From: Janthinobacterium sp. LM6
GTDB taxonomy: Bacteria; Pseudomonadota; Gammaproteobacteria; Burkholderiales; Burkholderiaceae_D
Assembly (NCBI RefSeq): GCF_002002885.1
Contig: NZ_CP019510.1
Span: 310,001-374,000 of the forward strand
Direction: 5' to 3'
Length of the DNA: 64,000 bases
In this document: positions 55,079 to 64,000 of the stretch, piece after piece
How the letters are laid out: the number at the start of each line of letters is the position of its first letter
Numbering within the stretch: the first letter of the stretch is position 1
Made by a program: the position numbers and the translations under genes
Notes under the pieces: generated by a model
The model's input: only the letters and a program-made list of their open reading frames with translations
Told to the model about the DNA's origin: nothing
Database searches by the model: none

Positions 55079-56236
55079 TTACAGCGCGGCCGCATAGATG
55101 GCGCGCGCATCGCCGCGCGTGACGGGACGGGGATTGTTGCCCAGCAAGCGCGTCTGCAGCATGGCTTCATCGGCCAGCCGGTCCAGGTCGCCTGCTTCGA
55201 TGCCCACCTCGCGCAGGGTGCGGGCGATGCCCGTGGCCGAGGCAATCTCCTGCATCGCGTCGATCAGGGCCACGGCCCGCGCCTCGTCGCTGCCGGTGAT
55301 GCCGGGTTGCAAGACGTCCGCCAGTTGCGCATACAGTGGCGCCGCGTGCGACAGATTAAAACGCAGCACGTGCGGCAGCACCAGTGCATTCGACAGGCCA
55401 TGTGGCACGTGGAACAGTCCACCGATGGGATAGGCGAGCGCGTGCACGGCGGCCACGGGGGCGTTGGCAAACGCCTGGCCGGCCAGCATGGCGCCCAGCA
55501 GCATGGCTTGGCGCGCCGGCAAGTTGCTGCCATCGCGGCAGGCCGTGAGCAGATTGCCGGACAGCAGCGACAGCGCCTGGGTGGCCAGCATGTCGGACAA
55601 GGGATTTTTCAGCAGGCGGCTGGTGTACGCTTCGATCGCATGCACCATAGCGTCGATGCCGGTGGCGGCCGTTACGGCGGGCGGCAAGCCCAGGGTCAGG
55701 CTGGCGTCGAGGATGGCCAGATCCGCATACAGTTGCGGCGCCACCACGCCCATCTTCGTGGTGGCGCCCGTGGTGACGATGGCGATGTGCGTCACTTCCG
55801 AGCCCGTGCCCGCCGTCGTCGGCAATTGCACCAGGGGCAGGCGCTGGCCGTGGACATTGCCGATGCCATACAGTTGGGCCAGTTCCTGGTGGCCCGGCGC
55901 CAGCACGGCGATCAGCTTGGCCACGTCCAGCGAGCTGCCGCCACCGAGGCCGATAATCAGTTCCACGTGAAACATCCGGGCCTGGGCCACGCCTGCCAGC
56001 ACGATGGCTTCGGGCGGATCGGCTTGCACCTCGGAAAAAACATGGGTGTCGATGCCCGCCGTCCGCAAGCTGTGCAGGGGAGCATCGGCCAGTCCCGTGT
56101 GTAGAAACCCTGCGTCGGTGACGAGCAGGGCGCGGCGGACGGTGGGGAAGTGATGGGCGATGTGCGCGCCCAGCTGGGCGGCGGCGCCCGTTTCAACGAT
56201 CAGATGCGGCACGGTGCGGAACTGGAAGGCGGGCAT
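55079..56236 (-). CDS. Iron-containing alcohol dehydrogenase
   Basis: The protein has 385 residues. G-L-G-G-G-S-S-L-D-V-A-K near 95 binds the NAD(P) phosphate, P-T-T-A-G-T-G-S-E near 140 is family signature 1, and H-A-L-A-Y-P-I-G-G-L-F-H-V-P-H-G near 260 supplies the metal His residues. It is a group III Fe-ADH, perhaps acting on short-chain alcohols or hydroxy acids. It is last on the minus strand after the gdx operon with a 76-bp gap that contains a parS site. A parS-like core also lies inside it. Confidence 0.92.
   Translation of the reverse strand: MPAFQFRTVPHLIVETGAAAQLGAHIAHHFPTVRRALLVTDAGFLHTGLADAPLHSLRTAGIDTHVFSEVQADPPEAIVLAGVAQARMFHVELIIGLGGGSSLDVAKLIAVLAPGHQELAQLYGIGNVHGQRLPLVQLPTTAGTGSEVTHIAIVTTGATTKMGVVAPQLYADLAILDASLTLGLPPAVTAATGIDAMVHAIEAYTSRLLKNPLSDMLATQALSLLSGNLLTACRDGSNLPARQAMLLGAMLAGQAFANAPVAAVHALAYPIGGLFHVPHGLSNALVLPHVLRFNLSHAAPLYAQLADVLQPGITGSDEARAVALIDAMQEIASATGIARTLREVGIEAGDLDRLADEAMLQTRLLGNNPRPVTRGDARAIYAAAL
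55960..55973. other. parS site
   Basis: GTTCCACGTGAAAC, a one-step variant of the palindromic core, lies inside the iron alcohol dehydrogenase gene. A weaker relative (TGTGGCACGTGGAACA) lies at 55401-55416. Confidence 0.75.
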
Positions 56237-56295
56237 GCAGACTCCTGACGGTAAGGACGGAAGCCAAGCTTACTCCGCTTTCCCGCGCCGCGTAT

Positions 56296-56309
56296 GTTTC
56301 ACGTGGAAC
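56296..56309. other. parS site
   Basis: GTTTCACGTGGAAC is the exact reverse complement of the 55960 site. It lies between the 53-residue membrane protein gene and the alcohol dehydrogenase gene. Confidence 0.82.
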
Positions 56310-56312
56310 CGT

Positions 56313-56474
56313 TTAGTCTTGCAGCTGGCTTGCCAGCCCCAGGCTCACGAACAGCGACAGGCTGGAGACGGCCGCCAGCACGCGGAACGTGCGCGCATCT
56401 TGCCGATATTCGCGCGCGGCCGCATAGGCCAGGCCGGCGCCCATCAGCAGGTTGAGCAACAGGAGCTTGCTCAT
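56313..56474 (-). CDS. Small membrane protein in the gdx-nuoA operon
   Basis: The protein has 53 residues. Two hydrophobic segments (about 3-19, [15 protein letters not shown], and about 32-49, [15 protein letters not shown]) flank a charged R-E-Y-R-Q-D-A-R-T turn. Its ATG overlaps the nuoA stop (ATGA at 56471-56474), so it is translationally coupled. No family is recognised. Confidence 0.65.
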   Translation of the reverse strand: MSKLLLLNLLMGAGLAYAAAREYRQDARTFRVLAAVSSLSLFVSLGLASQLQD

Positions 56475-56830
56475 TCCCACTCCAGCGCGCCGCGTTTCCA
56501 TTCATAGGCCAGGCCGATGGCCAGTACGCTCAGAAAACCCATGACGGCCCAGAAGCCATGCAAGCCCAGCTCATTGACGTTGGCCGCCCACGGCATCAGG
56601 AAGATCACCTCGATATCGAACAGGATGAACAGGATGGCCACCAGGTAGAAACGGATGTCGAACTTCATGCGCGCATCGCCGAACGCTTCGAAGCCGCATT
56701 CGTACGGCGATAGTTTTTGCGGGTCCGGTTTGTGCGGACCCAGCGCGCGGCCCAGCAGCATGGGCACGATGCCGACGAGGATGCCGATCAGAATGAACAG
56801 GAGGACGGGAAAATAGTTTTCGAGGAGCAT
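56471..56830 (-). CDS. nuoA: Solitary NADH-quinone oxidoreductase subunit A
   Basis: The protein has 119 residues with three transmembrane segments. [10 protein letters not shown] and [23 protein letters not shown] are full NuoA signatures, including the loop Cys and the membrane Glu/Asp, so the protein looks functional. GAGAGGAA precedes ATG 56830. In complex I operons nuoA is followed by nuoB; here it follows gdx by 11 bp and is coupled to a small membrane protein, with no other nuo gene around. It is either an extra copy or a displaced one. Confidence 0.9.
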   Translation of the reverse strand: MLLENYFPVLLFILIGILVGIVPMLLGRALGPHKPDPQKLSPYECGFEAFGDARMKFDIRFYLVAILFILFDIEVIFLMPWAANVNELGLHGFWAVMGFLSVLAIGLAYEWKRGALEWE

Positions 56831-56841
56831 GGGGATTCCTC

Positions 56842-57162
56842 TCAGTGGCTGGACGACAGTTTCATCAGCACGATGCCGCACACGATGAGGACGGCGGCGC
56901 AGACGCGCATGGTGTTGAGCTGCTCGCCCAGAAAGACGATGCCGACGATGAAGGCGCCGACGGCGCCGATGCCCGTCCAGATCGTGTAGGCCGTGCCCAG
57001 GGGCAGGGTGCGCATGGCCAGCGACAGCAAGCCGAAGCTGGCGATCATCATGACGATGGTAACAACGGAGGGGGTGAGTTTGGTGAAACCCTCGGAGAGT
57101 TTCATCGAATATGCCCACACGACTTCAAACATGCCGGCAATGAGTAACAGTATCCAGGCCAT
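56842..57162 (-). CDS. gdx: Guanidinium exporter (SMR family, Gdx/SugE)
   Basis: The protein has 106 residues with four transmembrane helices. Glu13 (A-G-M-F-E-V-V-W-A) is the essential proton/substrate residue, and [13 protein letters not shown] marks the Gdx subtype rather than EmrE. Gdx proteins are dual-topology antiporters that exchange guanidinium for two protons. AAGGAG (57168-57173) precedes the start, directly after the second hairpin of a guanidine-II riboswitch, which confirms the substrate class. It is first in an operon with nuoA and a small membrane protein. Confidence 0.95.
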   Translation of the reverse strand: MAWILLLIAGMFEVVWAYSMKLSEGFTKLTPSVVTIVMMIASFGLLSLAMRTLPLGTAYTIWTGIGAVGAFIVGIVFLGEQLNTMRVCAAVLIVCGIVLMKLSSSH

Positions 57163-57181
57163 GGCGGCTCCTTATACAGAG

Positions 57182-57225
57182 CGGGCCGTCCCGGTGTGTT
57201 CCCATGATGGGGGAGGCCGTCCTCC
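57182..57225 (-). promoter_or_regulatory. Guanidine-II (mini-ykkC) riboswitch
   Basis: On the minus strand two hairpins with ACGG loops appear: GGAGG-ACGG-CCTCC (57225-57212) and CGGG-ACGG-CCCG (57193-57182), separated by 18 nt. Tandem ACGR-loop hairpins just before a Shine-Dalgarno sequence define this class, in which guanidine binding lets the loops kiss and frees translation. The second hairpin ends 8 nt before AAGGAG of gdx. Confidence 0.9.
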
Positions 57226-57330
57226 TGGATGATCGTCCCGCTGGCCACTGGCGTGGTCGCGTTGGCGGACGATGCGGCAATTGTAGCAAACATTTCACGC
57301 TACCGCAGCCCACTGCCTGACCACGCTGCG

Positions 57331-57346
57331 TGTTCCACGTGAAACA
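57331..57346. other. parS site
   Basis: TGTTCCACGTGAAACA differs from the universal TGTTTCACGTGAAACA at one base. It lies in the intergenic region between gdx and mnmG, 3 kb before parA. Confidence 0.88.
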
Positions 57347-57427
57347 GAAATCGCCGTTGACTTGCCCCTGCTGAGTAAAAATTAAGCAAAAAATGCGCTG
57401 CGCAAGGTTGCGCTTGCAAAAAGACTC

Positions 57428-57433
57428 TATAAT
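57428..57433 (+). promoter_or_regulatory. -10 element of the mnmG operon
   Basis: TATAAT lies 47 bp before the mnmG start codon. A clear -35 at normal spacing is not visible (TTGCGC at 57408 is only 14 bp away). Confidence 0.5.
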
Positions 57434-57479
57434 CGGAGCTCTCATCCCGCATTTTTACTTGCACTGTTACCTATTTATC

Positions 57480-59417
57480 ATGTTATTTCCTACAGAATTC
57501 GACGTCATCGTTGTCGGTGGTGGTCACGCCGGTACCGAGGCGGCCCTCGCTTCCGCCCGCATGGGGCAGAAGACGCTATTGCTCACGCATAATATTGAGA
57601 CACTGGGCCAGATGTCGTGCAACCCTTCCATCGGAGGCATCGGCAAGGGCCACCTGGTCAAGGAAGTCGATGCCATGGGCGGCGCGATGGCGATCGCCAC
57701 CGACGAGTCCGGCATCCAGTTCCGCATCCTGAATTCCTCGAAAGGCCCGGCAGTCCGCGCCACGCGCGCCCAGGCCGACCGCATTTTGTACAAGGCCGCC
57801 ATTCGTACGCGCCTGGAAAACCAGCCGAATCTGTGGCTGTTCCAGCAAGCCGTCGACGATTTGATCGTCGAAGGCGACCGGGTCGTCGGCGCCGTGACGC
57901 AGATCGGCCTGAAGTTCCTGTCGCGCGCCGTCGTGCTGACGGCCGGTACCTTCCTCGACGGCAAGATCCACGTGGGCTTGAATAACTACTCGGCCGGCCG
58001 TGCCGGCGACCCGCCTGCCATCTCCTTGTCGGCCCGCCTGAAAGAACTGAAACTGCCGCAGGGCCGCTTGAAAACGGGCACGCCGCCGCGCATCGATGGC
58101 CGCACGATCGACTTTTCCGTGATGCAAGAACAGCCGGGCGACCTCGATCCCGTGCCCGTGTTTTCCGTGATGGGCAACACGGCCATGCACCCGCGTCAGG
58201 TGCCATGCTGGGTCACGCACACGAATAGCCAGACGCACGACATCATCCGCGCCGGCCTGGACCGCAGCCCCATGTATACGGGCGTCATCGAAGGCGTGGG
58301 GCCCCGTTATTGCCCGTCGATCGAAGACAAGATCCACCGTTTTTCGGGCAAGGAATCGCACCAGATCTTCCTCGAGCCGGAAGGCTTGACGACGCATGAG
58401 TTCTATCCGAATGGCATCTCCACGAGCTTGCCGTTCGACGTGCAGATCGCCCTGGTGCAGTCGATGAAGGGGATGGAAAACGCGCACATCCTGCGTCCCG
58501 GCTATGCCATCGAATACGATTATTTCGACCCGCGCGGCTTGAAGGCATCGCTGGAAACGAAGGCCGTCGCCGGCCTGTTCTTCGCCGGCCAGATCAACGG
58601 CACCACGGGCTACGAGGAAGCGGCCGCGCAAGGCATGCTGGCGGGCCTGAATGCGGCCTTGCTGACGCAGGACAAGGAAGCCTGGGTACCGGGCCGCTCC
58701 GAGGCCTATCTGGGCGTGCTGGTCGACGATCTGATCACGCAGGGCGTGCAGGAACCGTACCGCATGTTCACCAGCCGCGCCGAGTACCGTTTGAGCCTGC
58801 GCGAAGACAATGCCGACATGCGCCTGACGGAGATCGGCCGCGCCCTGGGCTGCGTGGGCGACGCTCAATGGCAAGCGTTTGAAACGAAGCGCGAAGCGGT
58901 GGCGCGCGAACTCGAGCGCCTGCGTTCCACGTGGGTCAACCCGCGCATCCTGGCGGCCGCCGAATCGGAACGTATCGTGGGCCAGGCCATCGAGCGCGAG
59001 TATTCGCTGGCGGACTTGCTGCGCCGTCCGAACGTCGCCTACGACACCCTGATGAGCATGACGGGTATCGAAGGCCAGGCCCTGGCAGGTCCCGGCGTGG
59101 AAGATGCAGCCGTGCGCGAGCAGGTGGAAATCCAGCTCAAATATGCGGGTTACATCGAGCGCCAGAGCAAGGAAATCGAGCGTCACGAACACTATGAAAA
59201 CCTGGCTTTGCCAGAGGGTTTCAATTACCTGGATATCGGCGCGCTGTCCGTCGAAGTGCGGCAAAAACTCGACAAGCAGCGCCCGGAAACCCTGGGCCAG
59301 GCTTCGCGCATTTCCGGCGTGACGCCGGCGGCGATCTCGCTGCTGCTGGTCCACCTGAAAAAGCGCGGCTTCGGTGCCGCGCAGACCACCACTTTAAAGG
59401 ACGAGGTTGTTGAATGA
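57480..59417 (+). CDS. mnmG: tRNA uridine-5-carboxymethylaminomethyl modification enzyme
   Basis: The protein has 645 residues. ATG 57480 is chosen because [19 protein letters not shown] begins the FAD-binding fold as in all MnmG proteins. [11 protein letters not shown] near 50, [10 protein letters not shown] near 200 and [14 protein letters not shown] near 370 are family signatures. With MnmE it modifies the wobble uridine of several tRNAs. It overlaps rsmG by 4 bp and starts the mnmG-rsmG-parA-parB order. Confidence 0.97.
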   Translation: MLFPTEFDVIVVGGGHAGTEAALASARMGQKTLLLTHNIETLGQMSCNPSIGGIGKGHLVKEVDAMGGAMAIATDESGIQFRILNSSKGPAVRATRAQADRILYKAAIRTRLENQPNLWLFQQAVDDLIVEGDRVVGAVTQIGLKFLSRAVVLTAGTFLDGKIHVGLNNYSAGRAGDPPAISLSARLKELKLPQGRLKTGTPPRIDGRTIDFSVMQEQPGDLDPVPVFSVMGNTAMHPRQVPCWVTHTNSQTHDIIRAGLDRSPMYTGVIEGVGPRYCPSIEDKIHRFSGKESHQIFLEPEGLTTHEFYPNGISTSLPFDVQIALVQSMKGMENAHILRPGYAIEYDYFDPRGLKASLETKAVAGLFFAGQINGTTGYEEAAAQGMLAGLNAALLTQDKEAWVPGRSEAYLGVLVDDLITQGVQEPYRMFTSRAEYRLSLREDNADMRLTEIGRALGCVGDAQWQAFETKREAVARELERLRSTWVNPRILAAAESERIVGQAIEREYSLADLLRRPNVAYDTLMSMTGIEGQALAGPGVEDAAVREQVEIQLKYAGYIERQSKEIERHEHYENLALPEGFNYLDIGALSVEVRQKLDKQRPETLGQASRISGVTPAAISLLLVHLKKRGFGAAQTTTLKDEVVE

Positions 59418-60058
59418 AGCAGTTTGACCGGGCCGCATTGGCCCAGATTTTGAATGAAGGCATCGCCGCGCTGGGGCTGGACCTGAGCGCGGATCAGACG
59501 GAAAAACTGCTCGATTACCTGGCCTTGCTGGCCAAATGGAACAGCGTGTACAACCTGACGTCGGTGCGCGATCCGCTGCAGATGCTGACTCTGCACGTGC
59601 TCGATTCGCTGGCCGCTGTGCCGGCGTTCGCGGAGGCGAAAAACGTGCTCGACGTGGGCGCCGGCGGCGGCTTGCCGGGCATGGTATTGGCCATCGCCCG
59701 GCCCGATGTGAAGGTGTCGATGATCGACACGGTGCATAAAAAGACGGCATTCCTGACGCAAGTGAAGGCCGAACTGGGCCTGGCCAACGTTACCGTGTAC
59801 ACGAAACGGGTGGAACAGCTGGAAGTGGCGCAGAAATTCGATGTGATCACCTCGCGCGCCTTTGCCGATCTGTCCGACTTCGTCAACTGGTCGAACCACG
59901 TGCTGGCCGAGGGCGGGCAATTCATCGCCTTGAAAGGGGTGGCACCGCCAGACGAGAGAGAGAGACTGCCGGCAGACTGGCAAGTGACGGAATTACGGCC
60001 TATCCAGGTGCCAGGGTTAAATGCAGAGCGTCATCTGGTCTTTATGGCAAGAATTTAA
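59414..60058 (+). CDS. rsmG: 16S rRNA (guanine(527)-N(7))-methyltransferase
   Basis: The protein has 214 residues. ATGA overlap with mnmG couples translation. [12 protein letters not shown] near 38, [13 protein letters not shown] near 78 (SAM site) and [10 protein letters not shown] near 145 are RsmG signatures. It makes m7G527; loss of it gives low-level streptomycin resistance in other bacteria. Confidence 0.96.
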   Translation: MKQFDRAALAQILNEGIAALGLDLSADQTEKLLDYLALLAKWNSVYNLTSVRDPLQMLTLHVLDSLAAVPAFAEAKNVLDVGAGGGLPGMVLAIARPDVKVSMIDTVHKKTAFLTQVKAELGLANVTVYTKRVEQLEVAQKFDVITSRAFADLSDFVNWSNHVLAEGGQFIALKGVAPPDERERLPADWQVTELRPIQVPGLNAERHLVFMARI

Positions 60059-60075
60059 AAGCCGGAAATTAAACG

Positions 60076-60155
60076 GTATAAATCATATAAATAGTTTATA
60101 CGGTATAAATGATATAAACGATTTATATCGTATAAATGAAATAAACAGTATAAAT
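60076..60155 (+). repeat. AT-rich iterated GTATAAAT repeats
   Basis: GTATAAAT occurs at 60076, 60103, 60130 and 60148, the first three at an exact 27-bp spacing. GATATAAA-CGA-TTTATATC (60111-60129) is a perfect palindrome inside. The tract is almost GC-free in a GC-rich genome, follows the rsmG stop directly and precedes parA. It could be a protein-binding site or an easily melted element. Confidence 0.6.
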
Positions 60156-60179
60156 CGTTTCGGATAAGTGGGTCGTGGG

Positions 60180-60311
60180 AAATTATTGTGAAGTTATGAC
60201 GAACAGAGCCGGATGCGCTGCAAGGCGCCCGTTGCGACGCAGTGCGGGCACTGCTAGCAGTGGGCAACGCCGCAGGGCGCCGGTTATGGAAGTCAGAAAT
60301 CACAATAATTT
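60180..60311 (+). repeat. Extragenic palindromic element before parA
   Basis: The outer arms AAATTATTGTGA (60180-60191) and TCACAATAATTT (60300-60311) are perfect complements over 12 bp. Inside are GGCGCC-rich arms and two small palindromes (CAGTGC-GG-GCACTG and CACTGCTAGCAGTG). Its nested design resembles the element after putA. It occupies most of the 318-bp gap between rsmG and parA, together with the GTATAAAT tract. Confidence 0.6.
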
Positions 60312-60376
60312 ATTACGACCTACTTAGATGCCGGGGCGCACGATGAAGTTTGCATCTCTTTACAACTAGAAGATAC

Positions 60377-61147
60377 ATGGCCAAAATTTTTTGTGTAGCA
60401 AATCAAAAGGGTGGTGTTGGTAAAACCACAACAAGCGTCAACCTCTCCGCCGGTCTGGCCAAGTTGAACCAGCGCGTGCTGCTGGTCGACCTCGACCCGC
60501 AGGGCAATGCGACCATGGGTGCCGGCATCAACAAGGCCGGCCTGAAGGCGTCCACTTATGAAGTCATGCTGGGCGAGTCCGATGTCAAGACGGCACGCCA
60601 GCGTTCGGAAGCGGGACGCTTCGACGTCTTGCCGTCGAACCGCGAGCTGGCCGGCGCGGAAGTGGAGATGGTCGAACTCGACAACCGCGAACGCCGTCTG
60701 AAGGATGCGCTGGCCGAAGTGGACGGCGAATACGATTTCATTTTGGTAGATTGCCCACCGGCATTATCGATGCTGACCCTGAACGGCCTGTGCGCCGCGC
60801 ATGGCGTGATCATCCCGATGCAGTGCGAGTACTACGCGCTGGAAGGTTTGTCCGACCTGGTCAACACCATCAAGAAGGTGCATGCCAACCTGAACCCGGA
60901 CTTGAAGATCATCGGCTTGCTGCGCGTGATGTTCGATCCACGCATGACATTATCACAACAAGTGTCGGCGCAGCTGGAACAGCACTTCGGCGACAAGGTA
61001 TTCAATACCATCATCCCGCGCAATGTCCGCCTGGCCGAAGCGCCATCGTACGGCTTGCCCGGCGTGACCTTCGACCCCAGCTCGAAAGGAGCCCAGGCGT
61101 ATATCGCCTTCGGCGCCGAGATGGTCGAACGCATCAAACATATGTAA
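60377..61147 (+). CDS. parA: Chromosome partitioning ATPase ParA
   Basis: The protein has 256 residues. ATG 60377 gives A-K-I-F-C-V-A-N-Q-K-G-G-V-G-K-T-T-T, the deviant Walker A with two Lys residues of the ParA/MinD family. V-D-L-D-P-Q-G-N-A near 42 and D-C-P-P-A-L near 125 are the other nucleotide motifs. No N-terminal DNA-binding domain is present, so it is the chromosomal (type Ib-like / Soj) form. It works with ParB and the parS sites to move new origins. Confidence 0.96.
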   Translation: MAKIFCVANQKGGVGKTTTSVNLSAGLAKLNQRVLLVDLDPQGNATMGAGINKAGLKASTYEVMLGESDVKTARQRSEAGRFDVLPSNRELAGAEVEMVELDNRERRLKDALAEVDGEYDFILVDCPPALSMLTLNGLCAAHGVIIPMQCEYYALEGLSDLVNTIKKVHANLNPDLKIIGLLRVMFDPRMTLSQQVSAQLEQHFGDKVFNTIIPRNVRLAEAPSYGLPGVTFDPSSKGAQAYIAFGAEMVERIKHM

Positions 61148-61211
61148 ACAAGGGGCGAGCGCCTGCACATTGTGATGTAAGCGCTTACTCTGAAAACACG
61201 ATTAGGACAGC

Positions 61212-62096
61212 ATGGCTACGAAAAAATTAAAAGGACTGGGTCGCGGACTCGACGCCCTGTTGGGCGGCGGCGGCGATTTTGCCAGTCCGGACACGAATCA
61301 ACCGTCGAACTTGCCCGTGTCGCAAATGCAAGCCGGCAAATACCAGCCGCGCACGCGCATGGACGAGGGGGCCTTGAATGAACTGGCCGCCTCGATCAAG
61401 GCGCAGGGGCTGATGCAGCCGATCCTGGTACGCCCGATCGGGCAAGATACCCTGAGCGGCGTTATCAAATATGAAATCATCGCCGGCGAACGCCGTTTCC
61501 GCGCCTCGCAGTTGGCTGGCCTGACGGAAGTGCCGGTGCTGGTGCGCGATGTGGACGATCTGGCGGCCGCCGCCATGGCGCTGATCGAGAATATCCAGCG
61601 CGAAGACTTGAATCCGCTGGAAGAGGCGCAGGGCATCCACCGCCTGATCGCCGACTTCAGTTTTACGCATGAGCAAGCGGCCACTGCGCTGGGACGCTCG
61701 CGCAGCGCCGTGTCTAACCTGTTGCGCCTGATGAACCTGGCCGCTCCCGTGCAGACCATGCTGATGGCCGGCGATATCGACATGGGCCATGCGCGCGCGC
61801 TGCTGGCCGTCGATGCGGCCAGCCAGATCACCCTGGCGAACCAGGTCGTGGCCAAGCGCCTGTCGGTGCGTGAAACGGAAAAGCTCGTTACCCGCACGGT
61901 CGAGGAAGCGGCCAACCCGGTCGAACCGCGGCAGAAGGAAAAGTCCGGCGACATCGCGCGCCTCGAAGAAGAGCTGTCCGATGCGTTGGCCACGCCCGTG
62001 GTGTTCAAGATGGGCAACAAGGGCCGTGGCCAATTGGTGATCGATTTTGCCGATCTTGACGTGCTCGATGGTTTGTTGACCCGCTTGCGTGGTTAA
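61212..62096 (+). CDS. parB: Chromosome partitioning protein ParB
   Basis: The protein has 294 residues. The basic start K-K-L-K-G-L-G-R-G-L-D-A-L-L contains the ParA-stimulating motif. The N-domain has the CTP-binding G-E-R-R-F-R-A box near 95 and I-E-N-I-Q-R-E-D-L-N-P-L-E-E-A near 125. The helix-turn-helix T-A-L-G-R-S-R-S-A-V-S-N-L-L-R-L recognises parS, and the C-terminal dimer domain ends the protein. It loads and slides at the parS sites listed here. Confidence 0.96.
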   Translation: MATKKLKGLGRGLDALLGGGGDFASPDTNQPSNLPVSQMQAGKYQPRTRMDEGALNELAASIKAQGLMQPILVRPIGQDTLSGVIKYEIIAGERRFRASQLAGLTEVPVLVRDVDDLAAAAMALIENIQREDLNPLEEAQGIHRLIADFSFTHEQAATALGRSRSAVSNLLRLMNLAAPVQTMLMAGDIDMGHARALLAVDAASQITLANQVVAKRLSVRETEKLVTRTVEEAANPVEPRQKEKSGDIARLEEELSDALATPVVFKMGNKGRGQLVIDFADLDVLDGLLTRLRG

Positions 62097-62294
62097 ATAG
62101 CAAGCTGCAAAGACAGGGGCCATGCGGGTGTGGACGATCCGGCCATGCTTTCCAGATGCACCACGTGATTCCTTGATAACACGGCTGGAAGCGGCCAGAC
62201 AAGCGACTTTGCCATATAGTGGTGCAAAAGGCGGCGAATAGTCGGTAAAGCGTCAGTTTCACGCAGCAATTGCCCTGCTGCGGTGCAGCAACGT

Positions 62295-62324
62295 TTGACT
62301 CTATAGATCAAAGCCAACTATAAT
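62295..62324 (+). promoter_or_regulatory. Promoter of the ATP synthase operon
   Basis: TTGACT (62295-62300) and TATAAT (62319-62324) are separated by 18 bp, a strong sigma-70 promoter. It lies 42 bp before the TTG start of atpI. The 200 bp between parB and this promoter contain no gene. Confidence 0.85.
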
Positions 62325-62366
62325 CCCGTGTCTTTGCGTGTGTAGATTTTTCTGGGAACTTGGCAA

Positions 62367-62735
62367 TTGAGTGATTCACAACAAAGTATTGCCAAGCCAG
62401 TCTACAAAGTAGTTGCATTGCAGCTAGCAATCGCTATCAGCTTTGCCACGGTCACCCTGTTTTTTGGTGGCAATGTCAGAGGCTGGTCCGCCGCATACGG
62501 CGGCGCTATCGCAGTCATCGGTAGCCTGGTGTATGCCCTGTTGGTGGTTCGCGGTTCTAGCGACGCCAATAAGGCATTCCGGGCGCATTTGCGCGCAGAA
62601 GTGGTGAAAATATTTATCACAGCGGTGCTGTTTATATTGGCACTGGTGTTGTTTCAGTCGGCCGCCTGGTTATGGCTGATCTTGGGTTTCGCGGTGGCAA
62701 CCTTAGCATACTGGTTTTCATTGCTCGCTGTTTAA
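62367..62735 (+). CDS. atpI: ATP synthase assembly protein AtpI
   Basis: The protein has 122 residues with four transmembrane segments. F-G-G-N-V-R-G-W-S-A-A-Y-G-G-A-I-A near 33 and R-A-E-V-V-K-I-F-I-T-A-V-L-F near 76 match AtpI. It starts with TTG 62367; no ATG lies near the N-terminus in frame. AtpI helps assemble the c-ring. It is the first gene of the atp operon. Confidence 0.88.
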   Translation: MSDSQQSIAKPVYKVVALQLAIAISFATVTLFFGGNVRGWSAAYGGAIAVIGSLVYALLVVRGSSDANKAFRAHLRAEVVKIFITAVLFILALVLFQSAAWLWLILGFAVATLAYWFSLLAV

Positions 62736-62765
62736 TCATTGGTTTTGGGGCCTGTTGAGCTCTGA

Positions 62766-63596
<831 letters not shown>

Positions 63597-63646
63597 TCAT
63601 TAACTTTATATTTTGTTTTTTTAGTATCTTTCGTTTTTAAATTTAG

Positions 63647-63934
<288 letters not shown>

Positions 63935-63977
63935 TTCGCTCCAACCCTAGGAGAAACTTTTAGTTAGGAGCAAAGGT

Positions 63978-64000
63978 ATGGACATCAATATGTCGCTCAT
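63978..64000 (+). CDS. atpF: ATP synthase subunit b, 5' end
   Basis: Only the first seven codons (M-D-I-N-M-S-L) are in the window. The position 43 bp after atpE, the TTAGGAG Shine-Dalgarno sequence at 63964-63970 and the N-terminus fit atpF. Confidence 0.75.

Noticed and set aside
58925-58940. GTTCCACGTGGGTC in mnmG, and the similar CGTTCCACGTGGGAG near 4548
   Set aside because: Only the left half matches parS; the right arm lacks GAAC, so these are probably chance half-sites.
60180-60311. Palindrome before parA as a tRNA or known small RNA
   Set aside because: No tRNA cloverleaf, anticodon arm or T-loop (GGTTCGANTCC-like) sequence is present.

Overview
The window is about 64 kb of GC-rich bacterial chromosome. 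Gene content and order (mnmG-rsmG-parA-parB-atpIBEF, coaD plus a YfhL-type ferredoxin, a 3-hydroxybutyrate oligomer hydrolase, a putA without a DNA-binding domain beside a divergent Lrp-type regulator) point to a betaproteobacterium, most likely an Oxalobacteraceae member of the Janthinobacterium/Massilia type. That placement is inference from gene families and codon style. No rRNA, tRNA, CRISPR array, prophage or intact insertion sequence was recognised.

Layout. 0-9 kb: the end of an RND outer-membrane factor, a DUF1349 protein, an MFS exporter with a divergent LysR regulator, an NAD operon (nadE then a NadM-Nudix fusion), and an ArsR-rhodanese regulator coupled to a ClbS/DfsB-like gene and divergent from a DUF2938 membrane protein, with a near-perfect palindromic operator between them. 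9-20 kb: a large MscS-type channel, a chemoreceptor, a methionine cluster (flavin reductase, mesX, mesD on the minus strand; metR and a MetF-like gene on the plus strand) and glmS. 20-31 kb: an Lrp regulator, a two-component pair and a TpsA/TpsB two-partner secretion system. 31-44 kb: glmU, rsmD, coaD, ferredoxin, a chalcone-isomerase-like protein, a LysR gene, a second chemoreceptor with a C-terminal sensor domain, putA and mtnN.

44.8-46.2 kb is a 1.4-kb gene-free stretch holding three diverged copies of one module. Each copy has an AT-rich ATAGTAGT-type block, a perfect DnaA box in one orientation, and about 157 bp further on a second perfect DnaA box in the other orientation. Four strong parS-like sites lie between 52.3 and 57.4 kb, and parAB is at 60-62 kb, so this stretch is a good candidate for the chromosomal replication origin even though dnaA is not in the window. 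Two further gene-free stretches (20.9-21.1 and 31.0-31.35 kb) hold arrays of degenerate DnaA-box-like 9-mers in direct orientation.

46-64 kb: a GMC oxidoreductase, a five-gene branched-chain amino acid-type ABC transporter whose LivF has Arg in place of the Walker A Lys, a 3HB-oligomer hydrolase, an iron alcohol dehydrogenase, and a small minus-strand operon of gdx (guanidinium exporter), a solitary nuoA and a 53-residue membrane protein. A guanidine-II (mini-ykkC) riboswitch precedes this operon. The window ends with mnmG-rsmG-parA-parB and the start of the ATP synthase operon.

The observations most worth following are the tripartite DnaA-box region, the guanidine riboswitch driving a stray nuoA, the MetR-linked mesD/mesX cluster with a MetF-like neighbour, and the structured leader that covers the rsmD ribosome-binding site.
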